The notes beneath the pieces were generated by a model. It worked only from the letters and a program-made list of their open reading frames with translations, was not told the DNA's origin and made no database searches. Below are positions 26,943 through 35,788 of a stretch of 39,523 nt of DNA, in pieces. The position numbers and the translations under genes were made by a program. Within the stretch, counting starts at the first letter, position 1; each line of letters begins with the position of its first letter. The stretch covers positions 1 through 39,523 of the forward strand of contig JBMNOV010000016.1 in assembly GCA_050943255.1 (NCBI GenBank). Reading direction: 5' to 3'. This stretch comes from UBA4844 sp050943255 (GTDB lineage: Bacteria; Bacillota; Syntrophomonadia; Syntrophomonadales; Syntrophomonadaceae).

Positions 26943-26948
26943 AGGTAA

Positions 26949-27767
26949 TTAATTAAAAATTTTTTTCAATTCATCATAAATAGGAGCAACCAGGGCGGTG
27001 TCTATTGTTCTTTCCTGCCAGATTTCCTGGGCTTTTACGGCCTGGTAAAGCAGCATATACAAGCCCCCAGCATATTTCATACCTTTTTCCTTGGCATGTT
27101 TAATAAACTGGGTTTCCAACGGATTATAAATTAAATCGGCTGCCGCCGTGAAACGTCCAATTATTTCCGGGCTGATAGGACAATCATTAATATTGGGGTA
27201 CATTCCAATCGGGGTAGCATTAACTAGAACTTCACCCTTTATTAATTCTGTCTCTGAGAACAGACTAGTCTCTATATATGGAAAACGTTCCTTTAACACA
27301 GCGAGTTTTTCGGGGTTCCGTGCCACAACCCTAATGCTCTTTGCTCCTGCTGCATGTACATAAGCAATAGATGCCTTACCGGCACCACCGGCACCAAGCT
27401 GAACCACTTCTTTGCCTTTTACATCAATTTCTGCTTCTTTTAACATTAGTCCAAAACCATAATAATCGGAATTGTAACCAGTTGCCCTGCCACTTTTTAT
27501 ATCAATAACATTTACCGCCCCTATAGAATTGGCCTCTTCCGAGATTTCATCAAGATATGGCATTATATCGGTTTTATATGGTATGGTTACACTTACTCCC
27601 GCAATATTCAGTGCTTTTAAGGAATCCACAATTTTAGGCAAGTTTTCCCTGGCTATTTCCAGGATAACATAACGACCATCAATATTAATAATATCCATCA
27701 TCTGATTATGAATCTGCGGGGATAAGGAATGCGGTAGTTTCTCCCCTATTACTGCATAGACTTTCAA
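26949..27767 (-). CDS. aroE: Shikimate/quinate dehydrogenase family protein
   Basis: An NAD(P)-dependent oxidoreductase, 272 residues, normally interconverting 3-dehydroshikimate and shikimate. All expected active-site residues are seen: Ser14 and Ser16 (SLSPQIH), Lys65 (TIPYK), Asn86 (GAVNV), Asp101 (NSDYYG), and QAVKAQEIW near the C-terminus. The dinucleotide loop is GAGGAGKA (about 125-132), followed by VVARNPEKL where NADP-specific enzymes often have NRT. It is the last gene of a TRAP operon, 50 nt after an aldo/keto reductase, rather than in an aromatic biosynthesis cluster. A catabolic role on quinate, shikimate or a related hydroxy acid is therefore plausible, but biosynthesis cannot be excluded. 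Confidence 0.9.
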   Translation of the reverse strand: MKVYAVIGEKLPHSLSPQIHNQMMDIINIDGRYVILEIARENLPKIVDSLKALNIAGVSVTIPYKTDIMPYLDEISEEANSIGAVNVIDIKSGRATGYNSDYYGFGLMLKEAEIDVKGKEVVQLGAGGAGKASIAYVHAAGAKSIRVVARNPEKLAVLKERFPYIETSLFSETELIKGEVLVNATPIGMYPNINDCPISPEIIGRFTAAADLIYNPLETQFIKHAKEKGMKYAGGLYMLLYQAVKAQEIWQERTIDTALVAPIYDELKKIFN

Positions 27768-27816
27768 TATACTAACCTTCTTTCATTAGATATTATGTGT
27801 GATATGTTTTTAATAC

Positions 27817-28779
27817 TTACCTGGCATCACTTCTTAAGCTCAGGTATTCAATTTCTGCAGGGGTTAGTTTAACTTTGAATACATTGAGACTAGAATATAA
27901 TTCGTCCTTACTTCTAGAACCTATAATAGCTGCCACCGGTACAGCTTGTGATAAAACATAAGCTAAGGCAATATTTATTGGCTCCAATCCTTTTTCTGCC
28001 CCCAGTTCCTGGCAGCGTCTTAGTTTCTCAAAATTTTCATCAGTAAAATATGCTTCCTGGATATCCCTGGGAGCTGTGCCATCAGTCGGGTAGATACCAG
28101 CAAAAAAGCCAGCACCTTGTGAACCCCAGGCGAATAATGGTAAATCGTTTTCTTTATGCCATTTAGCATATTGGTCATCACCATATACACAACCAGGCCA
28201 ACGGGGTACTTTAACTGTTGCCAGGCTGTAGGCGGCGCTATTCACAGATAAACCATAATACCCCATTCTATCGCAGTATTCCATAGCTTCCTTTATCCGC
28301 GGCAGCTGCCAGTTACTAACACCGTATGCTTTAATTAGACCTTCACGATAATGCTGTTCTAACCTGTCCATAAGTTCTGCTACTGGGATTTTAGGATCAT
28401 CCCGGTGCATTAAATAAAGATCAAAATAATCAACCCCCACATTATTTAAGCTATAAATTAAATCTTCGGTAATAAATTCAGGACTAACCCGCCATCTGAT
28501 AGGATGATGTTTCCCTGAACGATCAATAAAAGGGTGGCAGCATTTATCCATAATGTAAACTTGATCCCGCTTGCCCGATCTTCTTAGCCACTTGTAAAGT
28601 AAGCCTTCACTTGTTCCATTACCATAAAAACGCCCGGTATCAAGAACATTTCCGCCCTCATTTATATATATATCAAGCATCTCATCTATTTCATTTTCGT
28701 CTCCCAGGTGAAACCAAGCAGTACCCATAATAATTTTAGAAACTGGCTTAGATAATCCCTTTACTTTTAAATAATCCAT
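27817..28779 (-). CDS. Aldo/keto reductase
   Basis: A 320-residue NAD(P)H-dependent reductase with an (alpha/beta)8 barrel. The catalytic tetrad is complete: Asp47 and Tyr52 in DTGRFYGNGTSEG, Lys79 in MDKCCH, His125 in LYLMHRDD. Cofactor loops VSNWQLPRI and IIGSRSKDEL are present. The frame opens with an ATG at 28788 overlapping the GGAGGG site; the second ATG at 28779 is better spaced and is taken as start. It lies between dctQ and aroE in the TRAP operon, so its substrate probably comes from that transporter. The exact substrate is unknown. Confidence 0.92.
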   Translation of the reverse strand: MDYLKVKGLSKPVSKIIMGTAWFHLGDENEIDEMLDIYINEGGNVLDTGRFYGNGTSEGLLYKWLRRSGKRDQVYIMDKCCHPFIDRSGKHHPIRWRVSPEFITEDLIYSLNNVGVDYFDLYLMHRDDPKIPVAELMDRLEQHYREGLIKAYGVSNWQLPRIKEAMEYCDRMGYYGLSVNSAAYSLATVKVPRWPGCVYGDDQYAKWHKENDLPLFAWGSQGAGFFAGIYPTDGTAPRDIQEAYFTDENFEKLRRCQELGAEKGLEPINIALAYVLSQAVPVAAIIGSRSKDELYSSLNVFKVKLTPAEIEYLSLRSDAR

Positions 28780-28940
28780 AAATATCATACCCTCCTAATC
28801 TTACTAAATTGCTATAATAACCTCGGCATATATAAAAAATAAACTTAATTCTAATAGCAATAATTAATTTTTCCATTTGCTAGCTAGAGTTATAGCATTA
28901 TTTATGCAGCGTAAAGATTATGATTAACAGGTAATTAGTA

Positions 28941-29477
28941 TTATTCAACTTGTACAGGTTTGATGATGTATACTTTATCTTTGGCCAGCTTAAGAAAGGC
29001 AACAAAAGCCTTTAATGTAAGCAAACCAAATCCATAAGGAGCTAAATAAAAGAAAGGGTACAAAGGCCAAAGCTCTGTTCCAGCCCGCATCTGCATATTT
29101 TTAACAGTGCCAATTAAGGCATATTCAAAGGTAAAATAGGTTACAAGTCCAAACATTACAATTTCAAACAATAGACAAATCAAAATAATTATATTACTAA
29201 ATTTCTCGGGACATTTTACTATAATGTTTTCCATAAAAGGGAAAACCCCTGAGGAATAACCGTATGATAATGCCGGAAAAACACATAATGGCATTAACCA
29301 ATACCCTGTCATTTCGAATAGACCTGGAAGAATCATAGTACCAGTTAAATAACGACCAATCGAGGCCAGACAAACAAATACTGTCATAAGTAAGATAGCT
29401 ACAGATGATACATACATTCCAGCATAGATTAACTTATTTAACCCTAGATCAAGCTTATCTATTGCACTTGCTTTCAA
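28941..29477 (-). CDS. dctQ: TRAP transporter small permease (DctQ), cassette A
   Basis: The small membrane subunit of a TRAP transporter: 178 residues, four helices, with the typical IGRYLTGTMILPGLFEMTGYW block in which the loop precedes a membrane helix. It is clearly homologous along its length to the protein at 33891-34427. The frame is open to 29495 but GGAGGGGGG lies 7 nt ahead of a TTG at 29477, the likely start. It is placed third after dctM and dctP, whereas most TRAP operons run P-Q-M. Confidence 0.9.
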   Translation of the reverse strand: MKASAIDKLDLGLNKLIYAGMYVSSVAILLMTVFVCLASIGRYLTGTMILPGLFEMTGYWLMPLCVFPALSYGYSSGVFPFMENIIVKCPEKFSNIIILICLLFEIVMFGLVTYFTFEYALIGTVKNMQMRAGTELWPLYPFFYLAPYGFGLLTLKAFVAFLKLAKDKVYIIKPVQVE

Positions 29478-29528
29478 AACTAATCCCCCCTCCAATTTGC
29501 TTAGGAGTGTTTAAATAGCCGAATACAA

Positions 29529-29598
29529 GTGAGTGCGTAAAGCCAAGAATAATCCAAGTATTTTTGCATAACAATTATTTATTATTAAACGCACTCAC
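29529..29598 (-). promoter_or_regulatory. Long-range inverted repeat between dctP and dctQ, cassette A
   Basis: GTGAGTGCGT (29529-29538) and ACGCACTCAC (29589-29598) are perfect 10-bp arms separated by 50 nt. The pair fills the gap between dctP and dctQ and could stabilise the dctP message or reduce read-through. No matching repeat is seen in the equivalent gap of cassette B. Confidence 0.45.
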
Positions 29599-29615
29599 AC
29601 CTGCTATTCAATTAA

Positions 29616-30743
29616 TTAAAGATTCATAACTTCTTCAGGCACCGAAGCACCGTGTTTAACTACCAGATCTCGCCATAACCTGGCACATTCAAGTCCTGGC
29701 GCTCCTTCTTCAGTAACTTTATCAATCCAATCTCTCCAGGTTTTGGCTACAGCATTGTTAAGTAATTCTTGGGTTTCTGCAGGCAAATCTTTGAATTGTA
29801 CAAAAACAGCTCCATTTGCTTTAGCCTCTTCAATTGTTGGTCCGAGTATATCAAGGAAGTATTGGGCTCCTTTAAGCGCCTGGTCATGAGCTATTTTGGT
29901 CATGGCGTCTCTAACATCCTGGGGTAAGCTCTCCCATTTTTCTATAGTCATTAGATTTTCCCCGGTATAAGTTCCGAGTTCCAATCCTTGTATTGTATAC
30001 TTTAGAATATCCCCAAAGCCATATGAAGGCCAATCAGCAACACCAAATGGCATTCCATCAATGGTTCCCCGGCTCAAAGCATCATATAATTCCCCGGCTG
30101 GCATGGTTACAGGTGTAGAACCTAAATTCTTAATAAATATTTCGTGAGGACGGAAGCCAGCGCGTAGAATCAGACCCTTGAAATCCCTAGGATTCTTTAA
30201 CTCTTTTTTAGCAGCGGATATTACATAGTTATCCATGGCAGGTAAGGGAAGGGCATGAAAACCGTGATCAGATATTTCCAGCTCATAATAGGTTTTACCA
30301 TCTTTTAATTCCACATCGCTCTCCAGCAAATCTATCCAAGCTTTGGTAAAGATTATAGCATTGCCTCCCATAACGGGTAGTGTAGCTATATCTGCCATTG
30401 GGAACAAGTCTGGATGGTATGATCTTAGCGAACTTAAGGTTAAGTCTGTTGTCCCGGCTTCTAGGGCAGTAATTTCACCTGCCCATGGTACTAGTTCAGC
30501 TCCATAATACCTATCAAACTTAACTTTACCTTGAGTTGCTTCTTCAACCCGGTCTAAAAAATGATCATGGAAACCGAGTGTATATGCGTGTTTAGGCGGG
30601 GTATAGCTAGAGGCAGTTAATCTAATCGGTTCATTATTTTCGGTTCCGTCATTTTCATCCGTTGGACCATTACTGCTCTGATTGGAACAACCAGCTAAAA
30701 CCATAGCTAAAACCAGACATAAAACCAAAAAATATCTTTTCAT
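29616..30743 (-). CDS. dctP: TRAP transporter solute-binding lipoprotein (DctP), cassette A
   Basis: The extracytoplasmic binding protein, 375 residues. A signal peptide ends in the lipobox MVLAGC (Cys19), so it is lipid-anchored, as usual in Gram-positives. The family core is present: FKGLILRAGFRP, with the arginine that usually binds the ligand carboxylate, and TPVTMPAGELYDALSRGTID. The closest relative in the window is the protein at 34560-35684, with matching signatures such as SYHPDLFPMADI and the C-terminal GAPGLECARLWRDL. The substrate should be a carboxylate, possibly the acid oxidised by the co-encoded reductase or shikimate dehydrogenase homologue. Confidence 0.95.
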   Translation of the reverse strand: MKRYFLVLCLVLAMVLAGCSNQSSNGPTDENDGTENNEPIRLTASSYTPPKHAYTLGFHDHFLDRVEEATQGKVKFDRYYGAELVPWAGEITALEAGTTDLTLSSLRSYHPDLFPMADIATLPVMGGNAIIFTKAWIDLLESDVELKDGKTYYELEISDHGFHALPLPAMDNYVISAAKKELKNPRDFKGLILRAGFRPHEIFIKNLGSTPVTMPAGELYDALSRGTIDGMPFGVADWPSYGFGDILKYTIQGLELGTYTGENLMTIEKWESLPQDVRDAMTKIAHDQALKGAQYFLDILGPTIEEAKANGAVFVQFKDLPAETQELLNNAVAKTWRDWIDKVTEEGAPGLECARLWRDLVVKHGASVPEEVMNL

Positions 30744-30837
30744 CTAAATTCCCCTTTCATAATAAAAATTTGCTATTAAACTCATGTCCTAATCTTTGTT
30801 TTCTATAATTTATATTTTTCTTCACCTCCTTAGAAAA

Positions 30838-32187
30838 CTAAGATTTCATATGACTAGGAAGCCAAGTCGCAATCTCCGGGAAAATTATCATTAAGCCGCC
30901 AACTATTATAAACCCAATAAGTGCCCACACCATGTTATAGCTAAATAATCTGCTCAAGGGAGCACCACTTACACCAGCTGCTGAAAAAACAGCCATTCCT
31001 ATAGGTGGAGTAACTAAACCTATACATAGAAGCATCCCTACCATAACACCAAACCATAAAGGGTCAATACCTACTACATCCATTATAGGAAGAGTAACAG
31101 GTATCGCCATTATCATCCCGGCTACTGACTCTAAAAACATACCTAATAAGAAATAAAAAACCATAAGCAATATAAGAATTAGAAAGGTTTTATCAAGGAT
31201 TGGATCTAATGTTGCTATTATTGCGGCAGGAAGTTTAATTAAAGATATTAGTCGTCCAAAGATTTGAGCACAAATCAAAATAAATAACATCATAGATGTT
31301 ATTTTTCCTGTTTCAAATAGAGCCTTTTTTAAAAAAGCTAAATCCAACTTCCTTAAATAAATACAAAACAGCAATGAAACTGCTGTGGCTATTGCAGCTG
31401 CTTCAGTTGGGGTAAATACTCCAGTATAAATCCCCCCCAATATAATAACCACCAAAAGAATTCCCATAATAAAGGCAATTATTGTATCCTTAAGTTTAAA
31501 TTCCTTGCCCAAAATGCTGCTAACATCTATGTCAACACTGGCAGCTGCCTCTTCTCTATTTAAAGCTTTCATCTTGGGTTTTTCTAATAACTGGTATGTG
31601 CCGGCCACACAAAAGGCGTAAACTGTCATTAAAAGTAACCCTGGTATCAAAGCACCCATAAAAAGTTGTCCCACGGATGTTTCCGTTAATGAACCATAGA
31701 TTATAAGATTTATACTTGGTGGTATAATAGCTGCAAGTGAACCGCCTATTGCCGCCGTAGCAACTGATAAATTTTTACTGAACCCGGTTTTTTCCAACTG
31801 GGGTGATACTGTTGTTGTAAGAGCTGCCGATATAGCAGTTCCAGATCCTGATACTGCCCCTAAAAAACCTCCGATAAAAACTGTCAAAGCCCCAAGTATT
31901 CCGGGCCGACCTTTAGATACTTTAAAAGCAACATAATAGATGTGATCCAGGATATCGGCACGCATAATGCAATGAGCCATAAAGATAAACATAGGAATCG
32001 GGGTCAGGCTATATGCGGCGGCAATATTAAAAGGATCAATTTGAAGTATGCCCGCAAGACGTGTATCAAAAAGCAGGTAAATACCGAGTATTCCGAGGGT
32101 TAATAATAGACTTCCTATTCTCATGCCCAATAGCAAGAATACAATAAAAAATATTACTAAAAATACTCCTACTCCGCCTGTTTCCAA
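30838..32187 (-). CDS. dctM: TRAP transporter large permease (DctM), cassette A
   Basis: The 449-residue membrane subunit that uses the sodium gradient to drive uptake, with about 12 helices. Family motifs include GGFLGAVSGSGTAISAALTTT (residues about 109-129), IGGSLAAIIPPSINLIIYGS and the repeat-like GIYTGVFTPTEAAAIAT. The start is TTG with GGGAGG upstream. It is the first gene of its operon, behind the promoter at 32352-32382 and a leader hairpin. Confidence 0.96.
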   Translation of the reverse strand: METGGVGVFLVIFFIVFLLLGMRIGSLLLTLGILGIYLLFDTRLAGILQIDPFNIAAAYSLTPIPMFIFMAHCIMRADILDHIYYVAFKVSKGRPGILGALTVFIGGFLGAVSGSGTAISAALTTTVSPQLEKTGFSKNLSVATAAIGGSLAAIIPPSINLIIYGSLTETSVGQLFMGALIPGLLLMTVYAFCVAGTYQLLEKPKMKALNREEAAASVDIDVSSILGKEFKLKDTIIAFIMGILLVVIILGGIYTGVFTPTEAAAIATAVSLLFCIYLRKLDLAFLKKALFETGKITSMMLFILICAQIFGRLISLIKLPAAIIATLDPILDKTFLILILLMVFYFLLGMFLESVAGMIMAIPVTLPIMDVVGIDPLWFGVMVGMLLCIGLVTPPIGMAVFSAAGVSGAPLSRLFSYNMVWALIGFIIVGGLMIIFPEIATWLPSHMKS

Positions 32188-32260
32188 CGTATTACCTCCC
32201 TATTAACTTTATTACTTGATATTCTGATAGAAAGCTAATCGTCATATCATCTAATATCAA

Positions 32261-32309
32261 CTAAATGCTAGGAGATACTGGATAGCAAATCACCTCCTAT
32301 GCTATTTAG
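32261..32309 (-). promoter_or_regulatory. Leader hairpin with sequestered ribosome site and 6-codon frame, dctM cassette A
   Basis: On the minus strand CTAAATAGCATAGGAG (32309-32294) pairs with CTCCTAGCATTTAG (32274-32261), leaving two bulged A. The first arm holds AGGAG of AGGAGGTGAT. A TTG 5 nt later opens a six-codon frame ending in TAG inside the second arm (32268-32288). This could be a translational attenuator, though no ligand or stalling codon is obvious. Confidence 0.4.
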
Positions 32310-32351
32310 CATAATTAAATAATTATCACCCCTTCCTTCTTAACTGATATT

Positions 32352-32415
32352 AGTTTACAACCCAACTTATGGTTAGAGTCAAGAAATTATGCCAATAATT
32401 CACTATTATTGGCAT
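32352..32415 (-). promoter_or_regulatory. Promoter and upstream dyad of TRAP cassette A
   Basis: On the minus strand TTGACT (32377-32382) and TAAACT (32352-32357) are 19 bp apart. A perfect 11-bp inverted repeat, ATGCCAATAAT (32389-32399) and ATTATTGGCAT (32405-32415), is centred about 20 bp upstream of the -35, where LysR-type and similar activators bind. The same promoter layout is found upstream of cassette B. Confidence 0.6.
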
Positions 32416-32628
32416 TGATTACATTTCCACTAATTTATTTTGGTATTCTTGCTCTATTATTGTCTATTTTTTGGCTAACTTTCTTAGTGTTAATTATCTT
32501 AATGTAACCTTTATTGCTTGGATTACAGGTGTTAAATTCATAAACTAAAAACTCTTAACCAAGGTTAGACTTAATATAGTTGTTCATTGTGAGAACTACG
32601 ATTATTTTTACCAGGTCTTTGGGGTTTG

Positions 32629-32755
32629 TTTTAACACTTCCTTGATATGGCATTTACCGAGCCATATCAAGGAAGGTTAGTTGGAGAGGCAGGTTTTTTT
32701 GATGGGATATTTACCATTTAACTATGAGGATTTCAGGTAGGGTATATTTTTGCCA
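32629..32755. repeat. Structured 3' element, copy B (after the alcohol dehydrogenase gene)
   Basis: The stem CTTCCTTGATATGG (32637-32650) with CCATATCAAGGAAG (32662-32675) is identical to copy A; the 11-nt loop matches at only about four positions. After the stem come G-pairs and a run of seven T (plus strand), then TATGAGGA and TAGGGTA blocks shared with copy A. It lies between the promoter region of cassette A and the end of the cassette B dehydrogenase gene. Confidence 0.75.
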
Positions 32756-32790
32756 GCCGGTCAAACTAAACTAGTGTATCTGTATCTTTT

Positions 32791-33843
32791 TTATTTGGCA
32801 ACCGAAGCATCTGGCAACAAAACAATACGGTATCCTTCCTTATTTCTAGCCATAGAAAAACCCTTTTCCCAATCTTCCAAAGGAAGTATTGTACTTACTA
32901 ACTGTTTCGTCATTACTTTGTTTTGTTCAAATAAGCGCATCAGCTTTTCCCATGAAGAGCACGATGTAGCAAAACTGGTATTCAGATTAACCTCCTTTAT
33001 AAGCAACTGGTCAATATCTAAGGTAATAGGCTTGCCGAACATCCCCAACTGTCCTATATAACCACCACGTTTGCAAATATCAACAGCGCTGGCTAATGCC
33101 GAACCAGCTCCGGAACATTCATATACTACATCTGCACCCAACGAGGCAAATTTCAATACTGTTTCCTTTAACATGCTTGGTTCAGACACAATTTCATCTG
33201 CTCCCATTTCCTTGGCCAACTCCAGTCGTTCCAAGTCTACCGGGGTACCACTAGCAATCACAAAAGCCCCCTGCAACTTCAATAACTGAATGGTTGCCAA
33301 ACCAAGAACACCTGGACCTAGTACAACAGCGATATCACCTGCTTTAACTTCCGCACGGTTAAATACTAAATGAGCAGCACAAGACAAAGGCTCACAAATA
33401 GCCATAGAAAGATCATCCCATTTATCTTGAGGTATCTTATAACTGATTGCGGCGGGAATAGCAATATATTCGGCCATCGCCCCATTAAAACCTGAACCAA
33501 CTGAGCGCCTCTTAGCGCAGCGCATTAAAAAGCCACTTTTACAAGCTGGACATTGTCCACAGGTACTGGTGGCGGTCATAGCTGCGACATGTTCACCTAG
33601 CTCAAACCCAGTAACATCCTGGCCCATTTCTACAATCTCCCCAAAAAATTCATGACCTAGTATCACTGGGGGATAGGAAATATACTCGTCATACTGAATA
33701 TGTAGATCGGTACCACAAATTGCACAAGCCTTTACTTTTACTAGTAATTGACCTTTTTGGGGAACGGGAATAGGTACTTGTTCCAAATTCAACCCGTCTA
33801 GCCCGGGTTTGGATTTCACCAAAGCCTTCATTGTTGCTGCCAC
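32791..33843 (-). CDS. Zinc-dependent alcohol/polyol dehydrogenase (MDR family)
   Basis: A 350-residue medium-chain dehydrogenase of the threonine/sorbitol dehydrogenase group. Catalytic zinc ligands are Cys43, His64-Glu65 (ILGHEF) and the Glu of CEP near 151. The structural zinc site has four cysteines (95, 98, 101, 109). The Rossmann loop is GPGVLG (176-181). It would oxidise a secondary alcohol with NAD(P). The start is GTG with GGGGG upstream. It directly follows dctQ of cassette B, so it probably acts on a hydroxy acid brought in by that transporter. The precise substrate is not evident. Confidence 0.92.
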   Translation of the reverse strand: MAATMKALVKSKPGLDGLNLEQVPIPVPQKGQLLVKVKACAICGTDLHIQYDEYISYPPVILGHEFFGEIVEMGQDVTGFELGEHVAAMTATSTCGQCPACKSGFLMRCAKRRSVGSGFNGAMAEYIAIPAAISYKIPQDKWDDLSMAICEPLSCAAHLVFNRAEVKAGDIAVVLGPGVLGLATIQLLKLQGAFVIASGTPVDLERLELAKEMGADEIVSEPSMLKETVLKFASLGADVVYECSGAGSALASAVDICKRGGYIGQLGMFGKPITLDIDQLLIKEVNLNTSFATSCSSWEKLMRLFEQNKVMTKQLVSTILPLEDWEKGFSMARNKEGYRIVLLPDASVAK

Positions 33844-33890
33844 ATTTTTTCCCCCTTTTCATGTATATTTTGATGCTAATCATTAATTCG

Positions 33891-34427
33891 CTATTCTACT
33901 TGGGTCGATTTTATAATATCTACCTTACTTAAAGTAAGTTTAAGAAACACGATGACAGCCTTTAAGGTCAGCAAGGCAAAACCATAAGGAGCCAGATATA
34001 AAAATGGATACAAAGGCCATATATTAGCACCAGCTCTCATTCCCATATCTTTTGCAGTCCCGGTTAAGGCATATTGAAATGTCTCATAAGTCAAAACCAC
34101 AAATAGTACAATTTCGATTAATAGGAATAATATCTTTACCCATCTTTGGTATTTCTCCGGAAACTTGTCAAAAAGGTTTTCTACTGCGGGAAATGTTCCA
34201 TTCATATAACTGAATACGAGTGCAGGAAAAACAGCTAAGGGCATTAAATAAAAACCTGTCATTTCATACAATCCTGGAATAACCATGGTACCGGTGATAT
34301 AACGACCAATTGAAGCAATAACAACAAATGCTATTATAAGTAAAATAGCTATTGATGATACTAAAACACCGAAATCTATTAGTTTATTTAATTTGTGATC
34401 AAGGTTGTCTATTACATCTACACTCAT
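33891..34427 (-). CDS. dctQ: TRAP transporter small permease (DctQ), cassette B
   Basis: A four-helix small subunit of 178 residues, matching the cassette A protein throughout (IGRYITGTMVIPGLYEMTGFY; the C-terminal WPLYPFLYLAPYGFALLTLKA). The frame opens with TTG at 34433, but the ATG at 34427 has GAGGGGG 8 nt upstream. It lies between dctP and the zinc dehydrogenase gene. A short TTATCAA/TTGATAA repeat upstream (around 34453-34473) is too weak to call. Confidence 0.9.
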   Translation of the reverse strand: MSVDVIDNLDHKLNKLIDFGVLVSSIAILLIIAFVVIASIGRYITGTMVIPGLYEMTGFYLMPLAVFPALVFSYMNGTFPAVENLFDKFPEKYQRWVKILFLLIEIVLFVVLTYETFQYALTGTAKDMGMRAGANIWPLYPFLYLAPYGFALLTLKAVIVFLKLTLSKVDIIKSTQVE

Positions 34428-34559
34428 AAACAATACCCCCTCAAGAATTCCCTTATCAATTAGTATTTGATAACATTCAAACCCTGCTAACTAGTACTTA
34501 GATAGGTTTAATTGTGTTGTACTATCCAACTCGCTATAAAATTAATTTCCATATGTTAA

Positions 34560-35684
34560 TTACAAATCCATAATTTCATCAGGGACTTGAGCGCCATGTT
34601 TTATTAGTAGATCACGCCACAAACGGGCGCATTCTAGCCCAGGTGCTCCATCTGCTGTTACTTTATCAATCCAATCATACCAAGTTTTTGTGATCGCATT
34701 CGCTAATAACTGCTGGGTCTCTGCCGACAAGTCCTTATAGTCTTTGAAGACCGCACCCTTATCCTCGGCTAATTTAATAGTGGGCTCAATAAGTGAATTC
34801 CAGTATTCAGCACCTTTTATAGCCTGGTCTTTAGCTATTGCCATCATGATATCTCTTATATCCTGTGGCCAACTTTCCCAGGTTTCTTTTAGAACCAAGT
34901 TATCGCCAACATAAGTACCCAAATCTACCCCTAATATGGTATATCTCAAGATATCTTGAAAACCGTAACCTTGCCAATCGGCAATAGAGAATGCAGTTCC
35001 ATCAATAGTTCCGCGGCTCATAGCATCATACAATTCAGGTGCAACCATGGTTACAGGAGTACCTCCTATATTAATTACAAATAATTCATTAGCACGCGAA
35101 CCTGCCCGCAGCAGTACACCTTTAAAATCCTCGGGGTTAATTAACTGCTTTTTGCTTGTAGAAATTTGGTAGGGAGTTAATGCCGGCATAGGCATTGCAA
35201 CAAAACCCTTATCTTCTATTTCAAGCTGGTAATATGTTTTACCGTCTTTTAATACGACATCGCTTTCAAGTAGATCAATATAGGCTTTAGTCATCATAAC
35301 AGCATCTGTTCCTATAACAGGCAATGAACCAATATCGGCCATAGGAAAAAGGTCAGGGTGATATGAACGCAGCCCACTTAACGCCAGATCAATAGTCCCG
35401 GTCTCTAAAGCAGTAATTTCCCCTCCCGATGGTACTAGTTCAGCTGATGTGTATCTTTCAAACTTGACCCTTCCATTAGTTTCCTCTTCAACTCGATCCA
35501 TCCAAGGAAAATGGTAACCAACCATGTAACCTTGCTTGGGGGGCATATTCCCTGATGCGATTATGTTAATTACATCAGTTTGATTCCCTGCGTTTTGTTC
35601 ATCTTGGGTATCACCTTTTTCAGTTGAACAACCTGTTATAAAAATGGTAAACACTAAAAATATTGTCCATAAGTATCTTCTCAT
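34560..35684 (-). CDS. dctP: TRAP transporter solute-binding lipoprotein (DctP), cassette B
   Basis: A lipid-anchored binding protein of 374 residues with lipobox FITGC (Cys19). The carboxylate-binding arginine is in FKGVLLRAGSRA, followed by TPVTMVAPELYDAMSRGTID. It parallels the cassette A protein along the whole length, but substitutions appear around the ligand region: MPPKQGYMVGYHFPW instead of TPPKHAYTLGFHDHF, and DGTAFSIADW instead of DGMPFGVADW. This points to a related but different ligand. Confidence 0.95.
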   Translation of the reverse strand: MRRYLWTIFLVFTIFITGCSTEKGDTQDEQNAGNQTDVINIIASGNMPPKQGYMVGYHFPWMDRVEEETNGRVKFERYTSAELVPSGGEITALETGTIDLALSGLRSYHPDLFPMADIGSLPVIGTDAVMMTKAYIDLLESDVVLKDGKTYYQLEIEDKGFVAMPMPALTPYQISTSKKQLINPEDFKGVLLRAGSRANELFVINIGGTPVTMVAPELYDAMSRGTIDGTAFSIADWQGYGFQDILRYTILGVDLGTYVGDNLVLKETWESWPQDIRDIMMAIAKDQAIKGAEYWNSLIEPTIKLAEDKGAVFKDYKDLSAETQQLLANAITKTWYDWIDKVTADGAPGLECARLWRDLLIKHGAQVPDEIMDL

Positions 35685-35788
35685 TTATAAACTCCCCTTT
35701 TAATTTTTTATTTTAATCTTAGGCAATATCCTGATTTGATAAGGTATCTATTAATAGGTATTTATGAGGTAATAAGCTTATTTTTCTT

